Shown: piece by piece, positions 22,267 to 49,224 of the stretch
Layout of the letters: every line of letters starts with the position of its first letter
Position numbering within the stretch: position 1 is the first letter of the stretch
Source: Zygnema cylindricum
Lineage: Eukaryota; Streptophyta; Zygnematophyceae; Zygnematales; Zygnemataceae
DNA length: 64,000 nucleotides
Assembly (NCBI GenBank): GCA_037447655.1
Contig: JBBHKE010001654.1
Location: 1-64,000 of the forward strand
Direction: 5' to 3'
Made by a program: the position numbers and the translations under genes
The notes under the pieces: model-generated
Database searches by the model: none
Seen by the model: only the letters and a program-made list of their open reading frames with translations
Told to the model about the DNA's origin: nothing

Positions 22267-22900
22267 GTACGACAAGGCTATTAAGCGGACGCGTGTCCAC
22301 TTTTCACTCGTCCGTACGTTCCTCGAAATTCCCGCGACTGAATGTTATCTCTCCACGTGGCGCCAAGTCATGCCAGTCACAAAATGCCAAAGTGACCATT
22401 CCAGGATCTCGGCGATGATGTGCGCCGTCAGATAGAATTTAGTATCTCATCCCAAGCGTTAAAATAAACGTCTTACTAATTTGTTTCGTGCGGAATCCTA
22501 TCCGCACTGTATTTAACTTGTTCCATGTATCTATGTTTACATTTCCGTTAATCGAAATTACTACCGTAACATTGTTTAAATATATGTCAAATCTTATATA
22601 CCCTAGCGAACTACTACGACAGACTGGTTAGAGCGAACGGCTACGCCATGCTCTACCGGTCGGAGGTTCAAGTCCTGCTGGACTCAACTTTTTTGTTGAG
22701 AGTGACTTAGGTCACTCTTTAGTCCTGCATTGGTGAAGCTAAGGCAGCCATGGCTCCACTATTCTCTCTCTCTCCTTCAGTGACTACAACAAGTATGGGG
22801 GATGGAGAGAGAAGATGGAGGCAGACTGCCTGCGCTTCTCACTATTTTCTATCTATTTAGACCTAGAAAATACTTTTAAAACCTTTAGTTAATTTCAAGA
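21897..22900 (-). repeat. 3' LTR of copia A
   Basis: 1004 bp, bounded internally by the polypurine tract (minus strand AAAATAAGGGGAG) at 22901-22913. It contains the twin hairpins (22012-22046) and a tRNA-like module (22612-22695). Confidence 0.9.
22612..22695 (+). other. tRNA-like module, antisense within the 3' LTR of copia A
   Basis: On the plus strand CTGGTTAGAGCG resembles a tRNA D-arm and GGTTCAAGTCC a B box, about 40 bases apart, followed by a run of six T. The acceptor stem does not pair, so this is not a functional tRNA gene but could keep a Pol III promoter and terminator. Confidence 0.6.
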
Positions 22901-22913
22901 CTCCCCTTATTTT

Positions 22914-25900
22914 CTAGTCTAGTTTTATTTTTTCTTTCAACCCGCAGTTTTCCCTACAATACTTTAATTTGGGAGAGGGCACAGGTTTGGTCATAATGTT
23001 AGCCACCATTTCTTCATCAGGTCTATACACAAGATTCAAAATTTCGTTTTCAACTTTTTCTCTTACGAAGCTCAATCTTATGTCCATATGTTTAGCTTTG
23101 AAATGATTTTTTGGATCGGCTGCAATTGCAATAGCAACTTGATTATCACAAAAGACTTCATGCACTTCCTTCTTCATATACCCCAATTCTTCCAACAAGG
23201 ATTTCACCCACATCAACTCTTTCACAGCAGAACAAGAGGCCATATACTCAGCCTCCATAGTAGACTGAGCAACCACCTTTTGTTGCTCAATGCTCCAACA
23301 AAAGCACCTTCCCCAACATACAACACATACCCAGAAGTGCATCTTCTAATGGGTGCATCCCCATAACTGGCATCACTTCAAGTAGTGATATCAGTGTGCT
23401 CCCCTCCAAAATGCAACCATAACTCTCTGGTTCATACCAAATATCTCATGACTCTCTTGGCTGCCTCCCAGTCTCTCTTTCTAGGATCATTAAGACTCTT
23501 GATTAATCCAACTGATGCCGCTATGTTCGGCCTTGTAGAATTCATAAAGTATATTAAACTTCCTATAACCTGTTTGTAAGGAATAGACTTCATAAACTTT
23601 CTCCCATTTGGACTCATCTGATCATCTAAGATTGTCACTCCTCCTACACTCCCACCTCTTACTTTATTCAAGTCCATGTGAGTGGTACAACTGTTTGCTT
23701 TCTCCATCTGGAATTTCTCAAGCATATTTCCTATTGCTTCTTTCTGAGTGAGTCTAATGAACCTTTTCCCCCTATCTCTTTGATTTGAATTCCCAAAATA
23801 TATCTTGCCTCCCCAAAATCCTTTATATAAAATCTGCTTCTAAGATCTTTCTTCAACTTATTGATCTTTTCTAAAGACTTACTTCACACCAGCAAATCAT
23901 CCACATAAATTGCAATAAAGATCACACCATCCTCATCTTCAAACATATAGATAGAATGGTCAGAGCTAATCCGGATATATCGTAGACCAATAAAAAACTC
24001 ATCTAGTATCTTATTCCACTGTCGGGGAGCCTGCTTAATTCTATATAAGTACTAAATGAGCCTGCAGACTTTGCTCTCTTCCCCATTCTCCACAAACCCC
24101 TCCAGTTGCCTCCTGAAGATTTATTCCTCTAACTCACCATTGAGGAAGGCGGTCTTAATGTCCATCTGATGAATTTCCATGTCTTCCGTTGCTGCTAGAC
24201 TGAGGAGAATCCTTACTGATGGGAGCCGAACAACTTGAGCAAACGTCTCCTCATAGTCAATCCCCTCCTTTTGGGTGAACCCCTTTGCTACCAAACTAGC
24301 CTTATATCTTTCAATGGTATTATATGGGTTTAGTTTTAGTTTGAATACCCATTTACAACCTATAGGTTTTTTGTCTGGAGGACAATCTGCTAGCTCCCAA
24401 GTATTTGCTTCCATGATGGAAGCCATCTCATTATTTATGGCTCTAATCCATTTGTCCTTTTTTGGGCTGTTCACTACCTCTAAGTATGTCTGAGGCTCAT
24501 CAGGATGAGACAACTTAGTTACCTTACGAGCAACTTGTTTCTCTTGTATCCTTTTGTTGCTCATTCCTCCCTTAAACTCTGAAGCTGGAATAAAGGGATG
24601 TCTTCGGTTTCTCCTTACTGTCTCATCGTCTCCCTTATCCATGGAACTCGGGTCCGATTCCTCCACTTCTCTCTCCTCGAAGTCCATAGGAATATGTGAG
24701 GTATACGGTAGCTCTCCTGTATCTAAGATCTCCCCTGAATCTGCAATCACAATCTCACTCATGTCCCTTTCGAGAAAAACAGAGTTTTCCTCACTTTCAG
24801 ACTCAAACATGATTCTTATCTTTTTTATATATTTGAAGGGATCAATTGACTTTCCTTCATCCATGACAACCAAGTGTTTGACCAGAATGATATCTTGCTT
24901 TGCTAAATCATAGACTCTATATCCCTTGACATCCTCATCATATCCCACAAAATATCCAGGTTTTCCCTTAACATCAAGTTTCCAATTTTTCTTATCCGTA
25001 TCAAGACTGTAAACTTGGCTACCAAATACTTTAAGGTGAGAGATATTCGGTTTCCTTCCAACCCATCTTTGATAAAGTGTCATACCTTTGACTACTGAGG
25101 TTAGGACTTTATTCTTAATGTAGTTGGCATTGTTCATGGCTTCTGCCCAAAATCTCTGTCCTATTTACTTGTCAGCAAACATACTGCATACACTATCTCT
25201 TAGTGTTCGGTTTATCCTCTCAGCTACCCTATTTTGTTTCGGATTATGTGGTACACTTTTCTGGTGCTGAACTCCCTCATCTCTCAGGTATTCCTCAAAC
25301 TGGTTAGAGGTATATTCTCCCCCATTATCACTCTTTATTCTCTTAATGGGGGTTCCATGCAACTTCTCACTCCAGGCTTTATATTCTTTGAAGTAAACTG
25401 GTGTTTCAGACTTTGTTTTTAGGAAATAGACTGTAGAATATCTAGACTAGTCATCAGTAATTGTCAACATAAACCTCTTCCCTCCAACTGAGGGTACCCT
25501 TGCTGGTCCCCAAATATCTGTGTGGATTAAATCAAGTATCTTCTCCCCTCTATATCTGGGGGCTTTAGGAAAAGGAAGTCTCTGAGCCTTTCCTTGGGCA
25601 CAGCCACTACAATCATCCACCATTTCATTGTTACTGAACTGAATGCCTTCCACTACACCAAGCTTCTTCATTTCCCTCAATCTATCAAAATGCACATGCC
25701 CCAACCGCTTATGCCAAATCATCAACTTTGGGACACCAAGATAATAAGCATTATTCTTTTCATTACTTAGGTTAAGCCTCAACATTCCTTGGCTACCCTT
25801 ATCTAGAGTGAAGTAAACCTCATCCCCATACTTAGCTGTGAAGACTCCCTTTCTAGTGAAGGTATCAAATTCTTTGTCATCTAACACAGATGTAGAGACA

Positions 25901-26266
25901 AGATTTTTACTCAGCTGAGGAATATAGAGCACATTGAAGAAAGTGAGTATAGAAGTCTTACCCTCCACTAAGACTTTCATATCTACTGATCCCACTAGAT
26001 CTGTGGTAACCACTCTCCCATCCCCATACTCTATTTCTACAGTAAGGATTTTCTTTAGCTTAGTGAAGAGGTCCTTTTTCATGACACATATGTATGGATA
26101 CACCTGAGTCGATGATCCATCTTTCCTGTGGAGCTTCTTGAATTGCTCTAAGGGCACACTTCTGTCTCCGAGGGATCTCCTTCTCCTCCAGACTCTCATT
26201 AAGAAGAAGCTCCTCATCCTCCTCAGAGGACTCGTCCTCGTTATCTCGTGTCACCTTTGTGACCAA
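22914..26266 (-). pseudogene. Pol pseudogene of copia A
   Basis: On the minus strand, in order: aspartic protease WIIDSGVSIHM near 26100-26160; GAG-pre-integrase HKRLGHVHFDRL with the zinc-binding CSGCAQGK; integrase (IHTDIWGP; then SDNGGEYTS at 25165-25362); reverse transcriptase (24121-25137, with WVFKLKLNP and QMDIKTAFLNGELEE; an IYVDDLLV box near 23920); and RNase H (22914-23342, with STMEAEYMA and CDNQVAIAIA). Stops and frame breaks near 25446, 25150 and 24120 interrupt it. All domains of a Ty1/copia polyprotein are present. Confidence 0.93.
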
Positions 26267-26329
26267 AAGTGCCTTTTTCTTCCCTCCGGAAGAACCCCCT
26301 CTATGGTTCTCTTAGAGCATCAGCTCCGA

Positions 26330-27238
26330 CAGCTTGACACAATCTGCGATAAAGTGTCCTGGCTTTTTACAAAAATGACTTAGGCCCTTTGGGGGCCTTG
26401 GTCCTTTAGATTGAACTCTTTCTCCTTTGTATGGCTTTTTCGGATCTGGTCTCCACCTGTCCCCTTCGGCGGCTTAAGGTTGAACACTCTTTCCTCCTCT
26501 CTTGATCTGAATCGTGTTCTCCTACACAAGTATCATGCGGACCACTGTATTGCACTTCCACGAAGTGTCAGTCATTTCTTGTACTCGGTACACTATATTC
26601 TCATACTCGTCGGGTAACTTTATGATAAGAGTGTTAACCTTCATCTTCATTGTACCTGTCCATCCGACACTTTCCATCACTATATACAAGCAAGAAAGAT
26701 CATTACAGTAGTCTAACATCTTTCCCCTTTTGTAAGTATAATTTCTTAACTTTTGCTCTCCCAACTGGAGTTCCTGAATCGTACCATCTCTATAGATCTT
26801 TATCAAAATCACCCACAATTCCTCGGCCTTGTAAACGTGAAGGTTGGGAGTTGCCAAAGCTTGTGTGAGGTGTCTCAAAATGAAGTTCTTGGCAGCCATG
26901 TTGGTGTCTTCCCACATTTGAGTGTCAGTCTCCACCGTCTTCACGATCGTCGCTTCGGGTGTTGTGGGAATATGAGCAATAGGAGTACGAGGTATCTCCT
27001 TTTATTTCCTTTTTTCGAACACACTGCTATCCCCATCATCTGCCTCCTCTGCTGGCGCAGATGTTGCTACAGAAAACTATATTCCACCAAATCCCAGTGG
27101 TGTTCCCTGTGGTGGACGTTTCACCTGTCCACTTACAATACCCCAGTATCGTTTTTCACACAAAGCCCCTGTCATCATGGCTTCCCAATAGATAAACCCT
27201 GATCCATTGAAGATGGGCACCCTAGAGGGTGGGCCCAT
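26330..27238 (-). pseudogene. Gag pseudogene of copia A
   Basis: The ATG at 27238 begins MGPPSRVPIFNGSGFIYWE, shared with elements B and C. An early stop follows GFGGI. The frame at 26522-26944 has the conserved gag core (NFILRHLTQALAT, MKVNTLIIKLPDEYENI). The zinc knuckle near 26330-26375 reads SHFCKKPGHFIADC, with the first Cys changed to Ser. Confidence 0.85.
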
Positions 27239-27242
27239 AACA
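27228..27242 (-). promoter_or_regulatory. Half-tRNA primer-binding site of copia A
   Basis: Directly inside the 5' LTR, the minus strand reads TGTTATGGGCCCACC, complementary in 14 of 15 bases to the initiator tRNA-Met anticodon arm. The gag ATG at 27238 lies within it. Confidence 0.8.
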
Positions 27243-28247
27243 AGAAATTATGTGTCCTCCATTCAACTACATAATTCAGTAAGCCTCTAGATAGTTGTTA
27301 ACTAACCCACTTTCAATGGCAGCCACTACTGCCCAAGCAAACAAGCTGACATTTTGACTGCACCCCTGTGCAGCCTGGACTCCCCTGAGTTCGTAAAAAA
27401 AAGAATCTCTGAAAACGCCCAACCAGGCGATAAGTTATGAGGCAGTAATAATGCTAATTTGTACAAACTCTCAAAGAGAGAGGTGACTGCCTACAAAAAA
27501 TTACTAAGTCCTGATTCCCTCTAATAACTCCTATCTACTGAAGTACGGACCAATTAGAATACTGTACTGTAGCAAAAAGTACTACCGCCTGTGTATCTTT
27601 TGTACGGCCTATGTAAGACAAGGCTATTAAGCAGGCGCGTGTCCACTTTTCACTCGTCCGTATGTTCCTCGAAATTCTCGCGACCGAATGTTATCTCTCC
27701 ACGTGGCGCCAAGTCATGCCACGTCACAAAATGCCAAAGTGACCATTCCGCGATCATGGTGATGTTGTGCGTCGTTAGATAGAATTTAGTATATCATCTC
27801 AACCGTTAAAATTAACGTCTTTCTAATTTGTTTCGTTGCGGAATCCTATCCGCACTGTATTTAACTTGTTCCATGTATCTATGTTTACATTCCCGTTAAT
27901 CAGAATTATAACCGTAACATTGTTTAAATATATGTCAAACCTTATATTGTCTAGCGAACTACTACGACAGACTGGTTAGAGCGAACGGCTACGCCATGCT
28001 CTACCTGTCTGAGGTTTGAGTCCTACCGGACTAAACCTTTTTGGTGAGAGTGACTTAGGTCACTCTTCAGTCATGCATTGGTGAAGCTGAGGCAGCCATG
28101 GCTCCACTATTCTCACTCTCTCTTTCAGTGACTACAAAAAGGATGGGGGATGGAGAGAGAAGATGGAGGCAGACTGCCTGCGCTTGTCACCTTTTCTATC
28201 TATTTAGAACTAGAAAATACTTTTAAAACCTTAAGTTAATTTCAACA
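27243..28247 (-). repeat. 5' LTR of copia A
   Basis: 1005 bp. The outer end is CA on the plus strand (TG of the element). The inner end is decayed (AG for TG). It carries the same hairpin and tRNA-like modules as the 3' LTR. Confidence 0.9.
27955..28041 (+). other. tRNA-like module, antisense within the 5' LTR of copia A
   Basis: Same layout as 22612-22695: CTGGTTAGAGCG, a decayed B box (GGTTTGAGTCC), then CCTTTTTGG with a T5 run at the same distance. Confidence 0.55.
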
Positions 28248-28319
28248 ATCCGTTCCGGATGCGGCGCGGGCGGTCGGTTAATGGTGGTCACAGTTTCGGT
28301 TGACCGTTTGCGACCTCTG

Positions 28320-29483
28320 GGGCAGAGTTGTAGAGTGTCTTAAAGGATCGGGAAGGATTAGGATTTTTTTGATTTATTTTACAGCATTCTTTAGCGCGGG
28401 TTTGTTTTACTTTAAAGCTTTTGTATTCCTAGATGTATTTAAGACCTTTTAACTTTTTTTTTTTAAGGTTCTAAAACTACACCGCGAATCGTAATTAGAG
28501 TTATGTACGCTAATTCCGTCACCCCAAATTTTGACTCTATCACCATAAATAGAGTATATTATTCTAAATTATTCTGTACATTATTTAAGGTACTTCTTCA
28601 CATTATTTAAGTTACCTTTTGAATGAGCGTTAATAACTCTAATACAATGTTGTTTTAAATAGTGTTGCGTACGGTTTAATTTGGTAAGAGCATAGTAAGA
28701 TTATAACCAAAGTTGTGCATAGCGTTTAGTGCGAACGATTCAATCGCGACGAATTATACGTAGCGAACGCATTGAACGTTTTGAACAAATCGTTAAAAAG
28801 CGTTAATGAATTTTCACCCGTACGATTCCGTACATATAAAACATTTTTTTTTGGGAATTGATCATGACAATGACTGTTTTGGTTGCGCACAGTCACTTAC
28901 GTCATTTTGTCAAAAATTGTACGTTTGAAGTACACATTGGTACAAGTAAAGTACCGTTGAGTACAAATTGACGGTCAATCGGTTGGACAACTTTGACTTT
29001 CAAAATATTGTTTCAACCGCTTAAAATTTTGCCGCGCTTGCGGACGTCGACCGTCATAATAAAATTAGTAATTCACACGGCCAACGAACGTTTACGGTAA
29101 CAAAACTTCGGCAACCACATGTAAATAAAATGTTGTAGAAAGTCACTTTTTGTCTTTACGTGAGCTCCACGGTGAGAGCACTTAGCCGCAAAATTGAAAT
29201 TTAATCGTGTAAGCGTTACATTGAACTTAGACGCAAAGTGAAACGAAACCTTTTTAAAACTAAAGTACTATAAATCATGTACGGAAATATGAAAACGCAC
29301 GAAACGAAATAAACTTTGTACACTATAATGAAACGAACCGGCGTAAAAATATCAATTGAAATTAAATGAAAAAAATGCACGTCGTCACGCGCGACGAAAT
29401 TGAGCCACACTATATACGAATCAACATTCTTACATTGACAACAAAATTTCGTTTCGTGCGTTTTAATATTTCCGTATAAAACT
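28320..29483. other. Intergenic region upstream of the ABC transporter gene
   Basis: No gene is supported. It contains a partial TA-family element near 28480-28655 and, at about 29200-29450, many short ACGAAAC/GTTTCGT motifs on both strands, similar to 50700-50900. Confidence 0.4.
28480..28655. mobile_element. TA-family miniature element, right end degraded
   Basis: The left end CACCGCGAATCGTAATTAGAG follows TA. The interior has CCCCAAATTTTGACTCTATC, as in other copies. GCGTTAATAACTCTAATAC near 28625 is the decayed right repeat. Confidence 0.55.
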
Positions 29484-29700
29484 TACCGTCGATCGTATTT
29501 AGCGTGTATGTTTTTTTCGCCACTTAAAACATCTTTTCTCCGTACACACTTGTCGTATTTTAAATTTGAAACCACCAATCGGAAGCTGAGAATCTTACCT
29601 TTCATTCGCAACCGTCAGATCCACAATCCGACATGTATGTACGAAAAAAAGATGTTTTAAGAGAAAAAAAACATACACGCTAAATACGATCGACGGTGTA
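29484..29700. mobile_element. Foldback miniature element just upstream of the ABCC start
   Basis: The outer arms CCGTCGATCGTATTTAGCGTG and inverse, plus CGCCACTTAAAACATCTTTT and its inverse, pair almost end to end over 217 bp. It ends about 140 bp before the ABCC start codon, so it probably lies in the promoter or 5' untranslated region. Confidence 0.8.
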
Positions 29701-29838
29701 CTGTACTGGTCGAAGTACTGAAATACTGAAATACCGAAATACTGAAATATTGCAATAGGCGATATGTTTTTCAATGCGTCCATCTATATTCAAGAACGAG
29801 CACGATCCTCCGCAGCCTGGGAAAGTTGGAATGCAAAG

Positions 29839-44802
<14,964 letters not shown>

Positions 44803-47070
44803 TTCTTTGATAATATTCTTTTTTGATAACGGTTTCGGTTCAAAATCCAGAGAGATTCGCAAAAATCGGCGCAAATTTTTCGTCTCGACTGTTTTTGGAG
44901 TCGAGTTTTGTGATTCGGTTTTATTATTTTGAGGAAGGAGACTGGGAGTTTTCACTCTTTTTGGAATGTCTGGTCGAATGTTTTTCAGAGGATGACATGA
45001 TGACTGAGGTGTACATCGGAGTTTTGCTTTTCGGGCCATACATAAATTTGTAACATATTATCGTTTGTGAAGTATCGATTCAGATATTCCCGTTGTAAGT
45101 AATTTATTCTGTACCAGTGTAAAGGAATCGCTGTGCTGGGACTGATTTGAGTTCGTCATATTGTTGACTGCCATGAATAGAAATTACAAATACAAAGGAG
45201 GAAAAGATGGAGGGTAGAAAGAGAGAGAGACAATTTTTTGTAACTTATCCTCTACGGAAAGGGAAGTACTTAGGAGTTTTTTTTTGTACTCTTATCTTGT
45301 ACTCTTTGTACAACGTATAGTGGGGATCTTGAGCGTTTTGTATCCTCTTTTCCATTATTTTGTTTTGCGGTTTTCTGCATCTTTTAATTTACATTTTCCC
45401 TGCACCGTTTTACTTTAGAGGGGTATGTTAGTGCGTTTTTGGTAAATGCTTGGGGACTTTTTGCAGGTTGGTGTATAATGATAATATTCCAAGTAGCGGA
45501 AAAAAAAATGACACTAACGGGGTACACGGTGTACCTAACCAAAACTCAACATAGCTAAAGAACCAGTGAAGGCGACCCCTTCACCCCCCAAGCTCGGCCG
45601 AGTACTCCAAGGGATTTTGAACATGTTGAATGGTCCATAACAGCAAAAAAAACAGTTCAAAGGAAGAAAAATGTTCGTACTCCCGGTAAAGTCACAGATA
45701 AATGGTGACGATAAAAAATAGTGACGAAAGTGGGAGGGCTCCCAAGGTCCTCGATAAAATGGGCGCCCTCGATAGAATGTTGGCCACAAGGATAGAGGAA
45801 CTCATCCGTTATCCATCATTCATCCATAGCATCCGGGTGAACACAACCACACTCTTTTCTATCGACGTCATGTACGACCACTCCAACATGTCGAGCCGCC
45901 CAACCAATGACCGTATCTGAGGTAAGGCTTGCCAAAACAATATCACCAAATATACAACGGGCACCATCGACCAAAAAGTAATATCAATCTACTGCGAAGG
46001 AATAATATGTGAGACCTCCTGACGACCATAATACCATATACTGCAAAAGCAATAGTCACGATTGTATTTCGAAAGGTCGCGTCCTTGAATGATCTTTCCC
46101 CTAAGGGAGCAACAAAGCAAGTAAAGGTTGATGAGGGAGGCCAAGCCAGGCCAAGCCAAAGCCTAAGGGTGGTAGTGAATCGACCATGAAATAAATGTAC
46201 ACCGTGTATAGCTTTTAGTGAAAAGATTTTTTTCGCCACTTAAATTATCTTTTTTCTGTGCACAAAAAGTTAATCCATTTTCGATTGGAGACTTCCAATC
46301 AGAAGGCGAGAATCTTGCCTTTCAATCACGGCCATCGGATTATCAATCCACTACGTGTGCACAAAGAAAAGATGTTTTAAGTGACAAAAAAAACATTAAC
46401 ACTAATAACGATACTCTGTGCAGTGTGCAAATACCAGGTGTAGCCAATAAACAAGCACTAACAAAAGCCCCTCCCCCGGGTGGGAGGAGAGGTGCGGGCA
46501 TGTGAAACAGATTCTATATGCTGAAATTACACCTCTAAACAAGCGTGTAATTCATAACTACATCCACACTCAAAAGAATGTATTTCAGAGGAAAAAGAAG
46601 TCGGGATACGTCAAAAGTTAGAAGAAATTTTCGCGCAGAAGGAACTTGAGCATCAGAATTAAAAAATATCAAAAGCTGAACATGAAAATTTTATATCGGA
46701 TAATTAATGCACATTGAATTTGAGACATTGGAGATGTCACGTCCCACATCAATTGATGTACATAAACTTCGAATCATATATTCAACATCCATCATCCGGC
46801 ATCCGAGACTAAAGACCCCACATTAGAAATTAAACATCGTCAACATCCAACATGGAAGATTAAACATTTGAACATGATGGCGATATTCATAATTAGGTTG
46901 ATATAGGAAAAGACAGATGCTAAGGAATGGTGAATTACTACGAAACATTCACAAATTTGTGACAAAAATGTAGGATTTGGAGACCTACTCCGTACACACT
47001 GGAAGGTGGTCTAAAATCCATCTTTAGAGACTTTCCTAAGAACGAGTCGCTCTCTAAACTGCAAACACAG
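44803..47070. other. Intergenic region between the ABCC and GDPD genes
   Basis: The two genes converge here. No further gene is supported. A foldback element is at 46199-46427. The remainder, including the short frames at 45535-46240, shows no protein-like pattern. Confidence 0.5.
46199..46427. mobile_element. Foldback miniature element, diverged copy
   Basis: The left end is TACACCGTG. The arms TTTTCGCCACTTAAATTATC and AAAGATGTTTTAAGTGACAAA are complementary, and the core ATCGGATTATCAATCC matches the intron 5 copy. The outer right end is decayed. Confidence 0.7.
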
Positions 47071-48374
47071 TTACCCACGCAATTCTTGGCAAAGAGGTAG
47101 ACAGAGAGTGGGGTCATTTGTGGTCACAGCTTGCACTCCTAGTGCCACCTGGCGCTCTAGTAGTGGAAGACTGTCAGTAACCCAAGAAATGATTGGTCGT
47201 TTGTCCCTGTCCTCCGGTACAATTTTTTGCACTAAAGAGTCATGCACCGCTATCCAACGAACATCGTTGTGCCACTTGGCAAGTGTGACGTTGTCACTCG
47301 GGCCAAATATATACGCCAAACCTGGACAATGCAACGGATTTAGGACAAAAAATAGGAAAGTTCGAAAAAAACTGTACTAACATTGAATAAATATAACATG
47401 CTTGAGCGAGAAAAGCTAATACGACCGTTTTTGGAAAGACTACGGGGAAAGTCTCGACTGTTTGATGAGAAACAATTGCCGTGCCCAGTCTGCTGATGTA
47501 TAAGAAGCATAAGGATGTACAATAATGCATAAGAAAGTGACCAAAGCCTAGAAAGCTCTGTAATCTAGGGCAACAACAGATGATCCAGTCACCAGGAATT
47601 TAAAATACTTCCTCGCACACAAATTTAAATATAGTTATAGATCCACAGAAAAAATGAGTTGTTTAACTTACCAACCAAATTGTCCGACAAAGGTCCAAGA
47701 TTACTCGCATTATCGGCCAACACATCAGCCACATCATTGACCAAAAGATGGTTGAAAGACGTTAAAAGAAGACGGAGTTTAGGCTCACGCCGTGGCTCCG
47801 GTCTGCGGTATTCTATAAGCCAATTGACCAAATTCAGGGCGTAAAGCCGTTCCCATAACCCTGTCTCCATGCAATTCTGTTGGACGGCTTTGAGGTTCTT
47901 TTCAGGATGTTGGTTTCCTACATGTTGGTTTTCTTCACCTTTCAAACTATGACTTGCTCGGGTTTCTACTAAACCATTGGCTTGACTAGAACATTGCTCG
48001 TACTTCAACTCCACAACCACTTGAACTGAGGAGTCCCACAACGCCGCCACAACCTCGTCAAGGGAAGGAATACGAAGTCCTTTAAAATCGGGGGAGAACC
48101 AGGATCCCGCGTCGAGTTTTTGCAAATCACTCCATTCGACGTCCTCAACTCTGAGAGTTGTTGTGTTAAGACTGGTGGTCAAAACCATTTTTTCTCTCAC
48201 TGTACGTCCATGAGCAACTGCCAAACGGCCATCTTTTGTTAAATGCACATCCAATTCGATGCAATTTGCACCCACCTGCATTTGAAAATCGGTTAACTTC
48301 GTCATCTCTTACTGATTGTCCACAACAAATTCGTTGCCATGCAGGGAGGGGAGGGGAGGGGGGGGGAGGGGAGG

Positions 48375-48434
<60 letters not shown>

Positions 48435-49224
48435 AAACTATCAAAAGGAAAGATCTGTAGGCAATGCAATATAATCGCTGGTTATAAATGAAGATCCTTT
48501 CCGAATCTACGCTTGGGAACAACAAAATCTTGGTTTAGGAAGGCTACATCAGCGGGCAGAGACATTTGTCACATCTTTGCTTTCTGACGAACATTGAAAA
48601 TTTGAGATGTCTGACTTTGTTTGAAACATGTAATGATGGGCAAAAGGTAGAATATGCTTACATACTCAAACCATAGAAGTTAACATCAATTCAATGCAGA
48701 TTAAACTTTATGCAAACCTAAAGGATATTAACTCAAAGACCTTTCACGTAATACATAATACACCTATTTAGGTTTTGTACATCTATTCTAAAGGTAGGTT
48801 GAAAATGCTCACTTAAAATTGACATTATAATATTAATAAAGCAGATTTCATTAATTAATTAAGTTTACTTATGACTTCTTCGATGTTCGATACAATAACA
48901 AGCGTAATATCCTCGCCTGCACAATAAACTCACCTCTATAGCCTTCTGAAAGGAAACCAAAGTATTCTCCGGAGCAAGTTGTCGAGCTCCTCTGTGACCA
49001 CAACAAGCGATTGTTGAAGATTCTCCTTTTTTATTAGAAAAACAACTCGTTTTTCCTTCATCCACATCCTTCTCTGTGTTTCCTAGTCGTAACAAGCTTG
49101 GTTGAACTTCCAGAGGCCAAAGAGAGGCTTGCCAGGGGGTAACATTTATCAGCCATGGCGCCAAAATGAGGAAAGCGAAACAGGAGAGAGCAAAAGCTGC
49201 TGCAAGACGAAGCTCTGGTGCCAT
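47071..49224 (-). CDS. Glycerophosphodiester phosphodiesterase, 381 residues
   Basis: The model is complement(join(47071..47321, 47672..48275, 48934..49224)), GT-AG introns, phases 0 and 1, 1146 bases ending in TAA. Residues about 7-27 form a hydrophobic N-terminal anchor or signal. The GDPD catalytic set is clear: HRGARQLAPENT (His77), then ELDVH (Glu104, Asp106) and AVAHGRT (His119), with VVVELK as the later metal-binding Glu strand and a C-terminal half ending in SWVTDS and GVQAVTTNDP. The family hydrolyses glycerophosphodiesters to glycerol-3-phosphate and an alcohol using a divalent metal. The anchor suggests a membrane-bound enzyme like GDE1, with the active site probably lumenal or extracellular. 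Nothing looks truncated. Confidence 0.95.
48340..48431 (+). repeat. GA microsatellite in GDPD intron 1
   Basis: GGGGA-type repeats run into about 26 GA units. It lies about 65 bases from the exon 2 acceptor, which reads as CT repeats on the coding strand. Confidence 0.9.

Larger units (their letters stand above)
21897..28247 (-). mobile_element. Ty1/copia retrotransposon A, full length, inactive
   Basis: The LTRs are at 21897-22900 and 27243-28247. Pol lies on the minus strand in copia order (protease, integrase, reverse transcriptase, RNase H). The outer ends are TG and CA, flanked by ATCCG at 21892-21896 and 28248-28252, a 5-bp target duplication. The two LTRs differ at roughly one base in ten in the stretches I aligned, and the coding region has many stops, so the insertion is old. 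It sits inside the short hAT at 20924-28319. Confidence 0.95.
20924..28319. mobile_element. Short non-autonomous hAT, split by a copia element
   Basis: The left part (20924-21418) begins CAGAGGTCGCAAAAG and has one subterminal repeat unit. The right part (28248-28319) ends TTTGCGACCTCTG. Joining them across the copia insertion gives a derivative of about 0.56 kb. Flanks AAGCAAGG and GGGCAGAG do not match, so its own target duplication is lost or the two ends come from different copies. Confidence 0.75.

Noticed and set aside
22612-22695. A genuine tRNA gene
   Set aside because: D-arm-like and T-arm-like parts exist, but the acceptor and anticodon stems do not pair and the copies move with LTRs.
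20916-28327. An 8-bp target duplication for the split hAT copy
   Set aside because: AAGCAAGG and GGGCAGAG agree at only about half of the positions.
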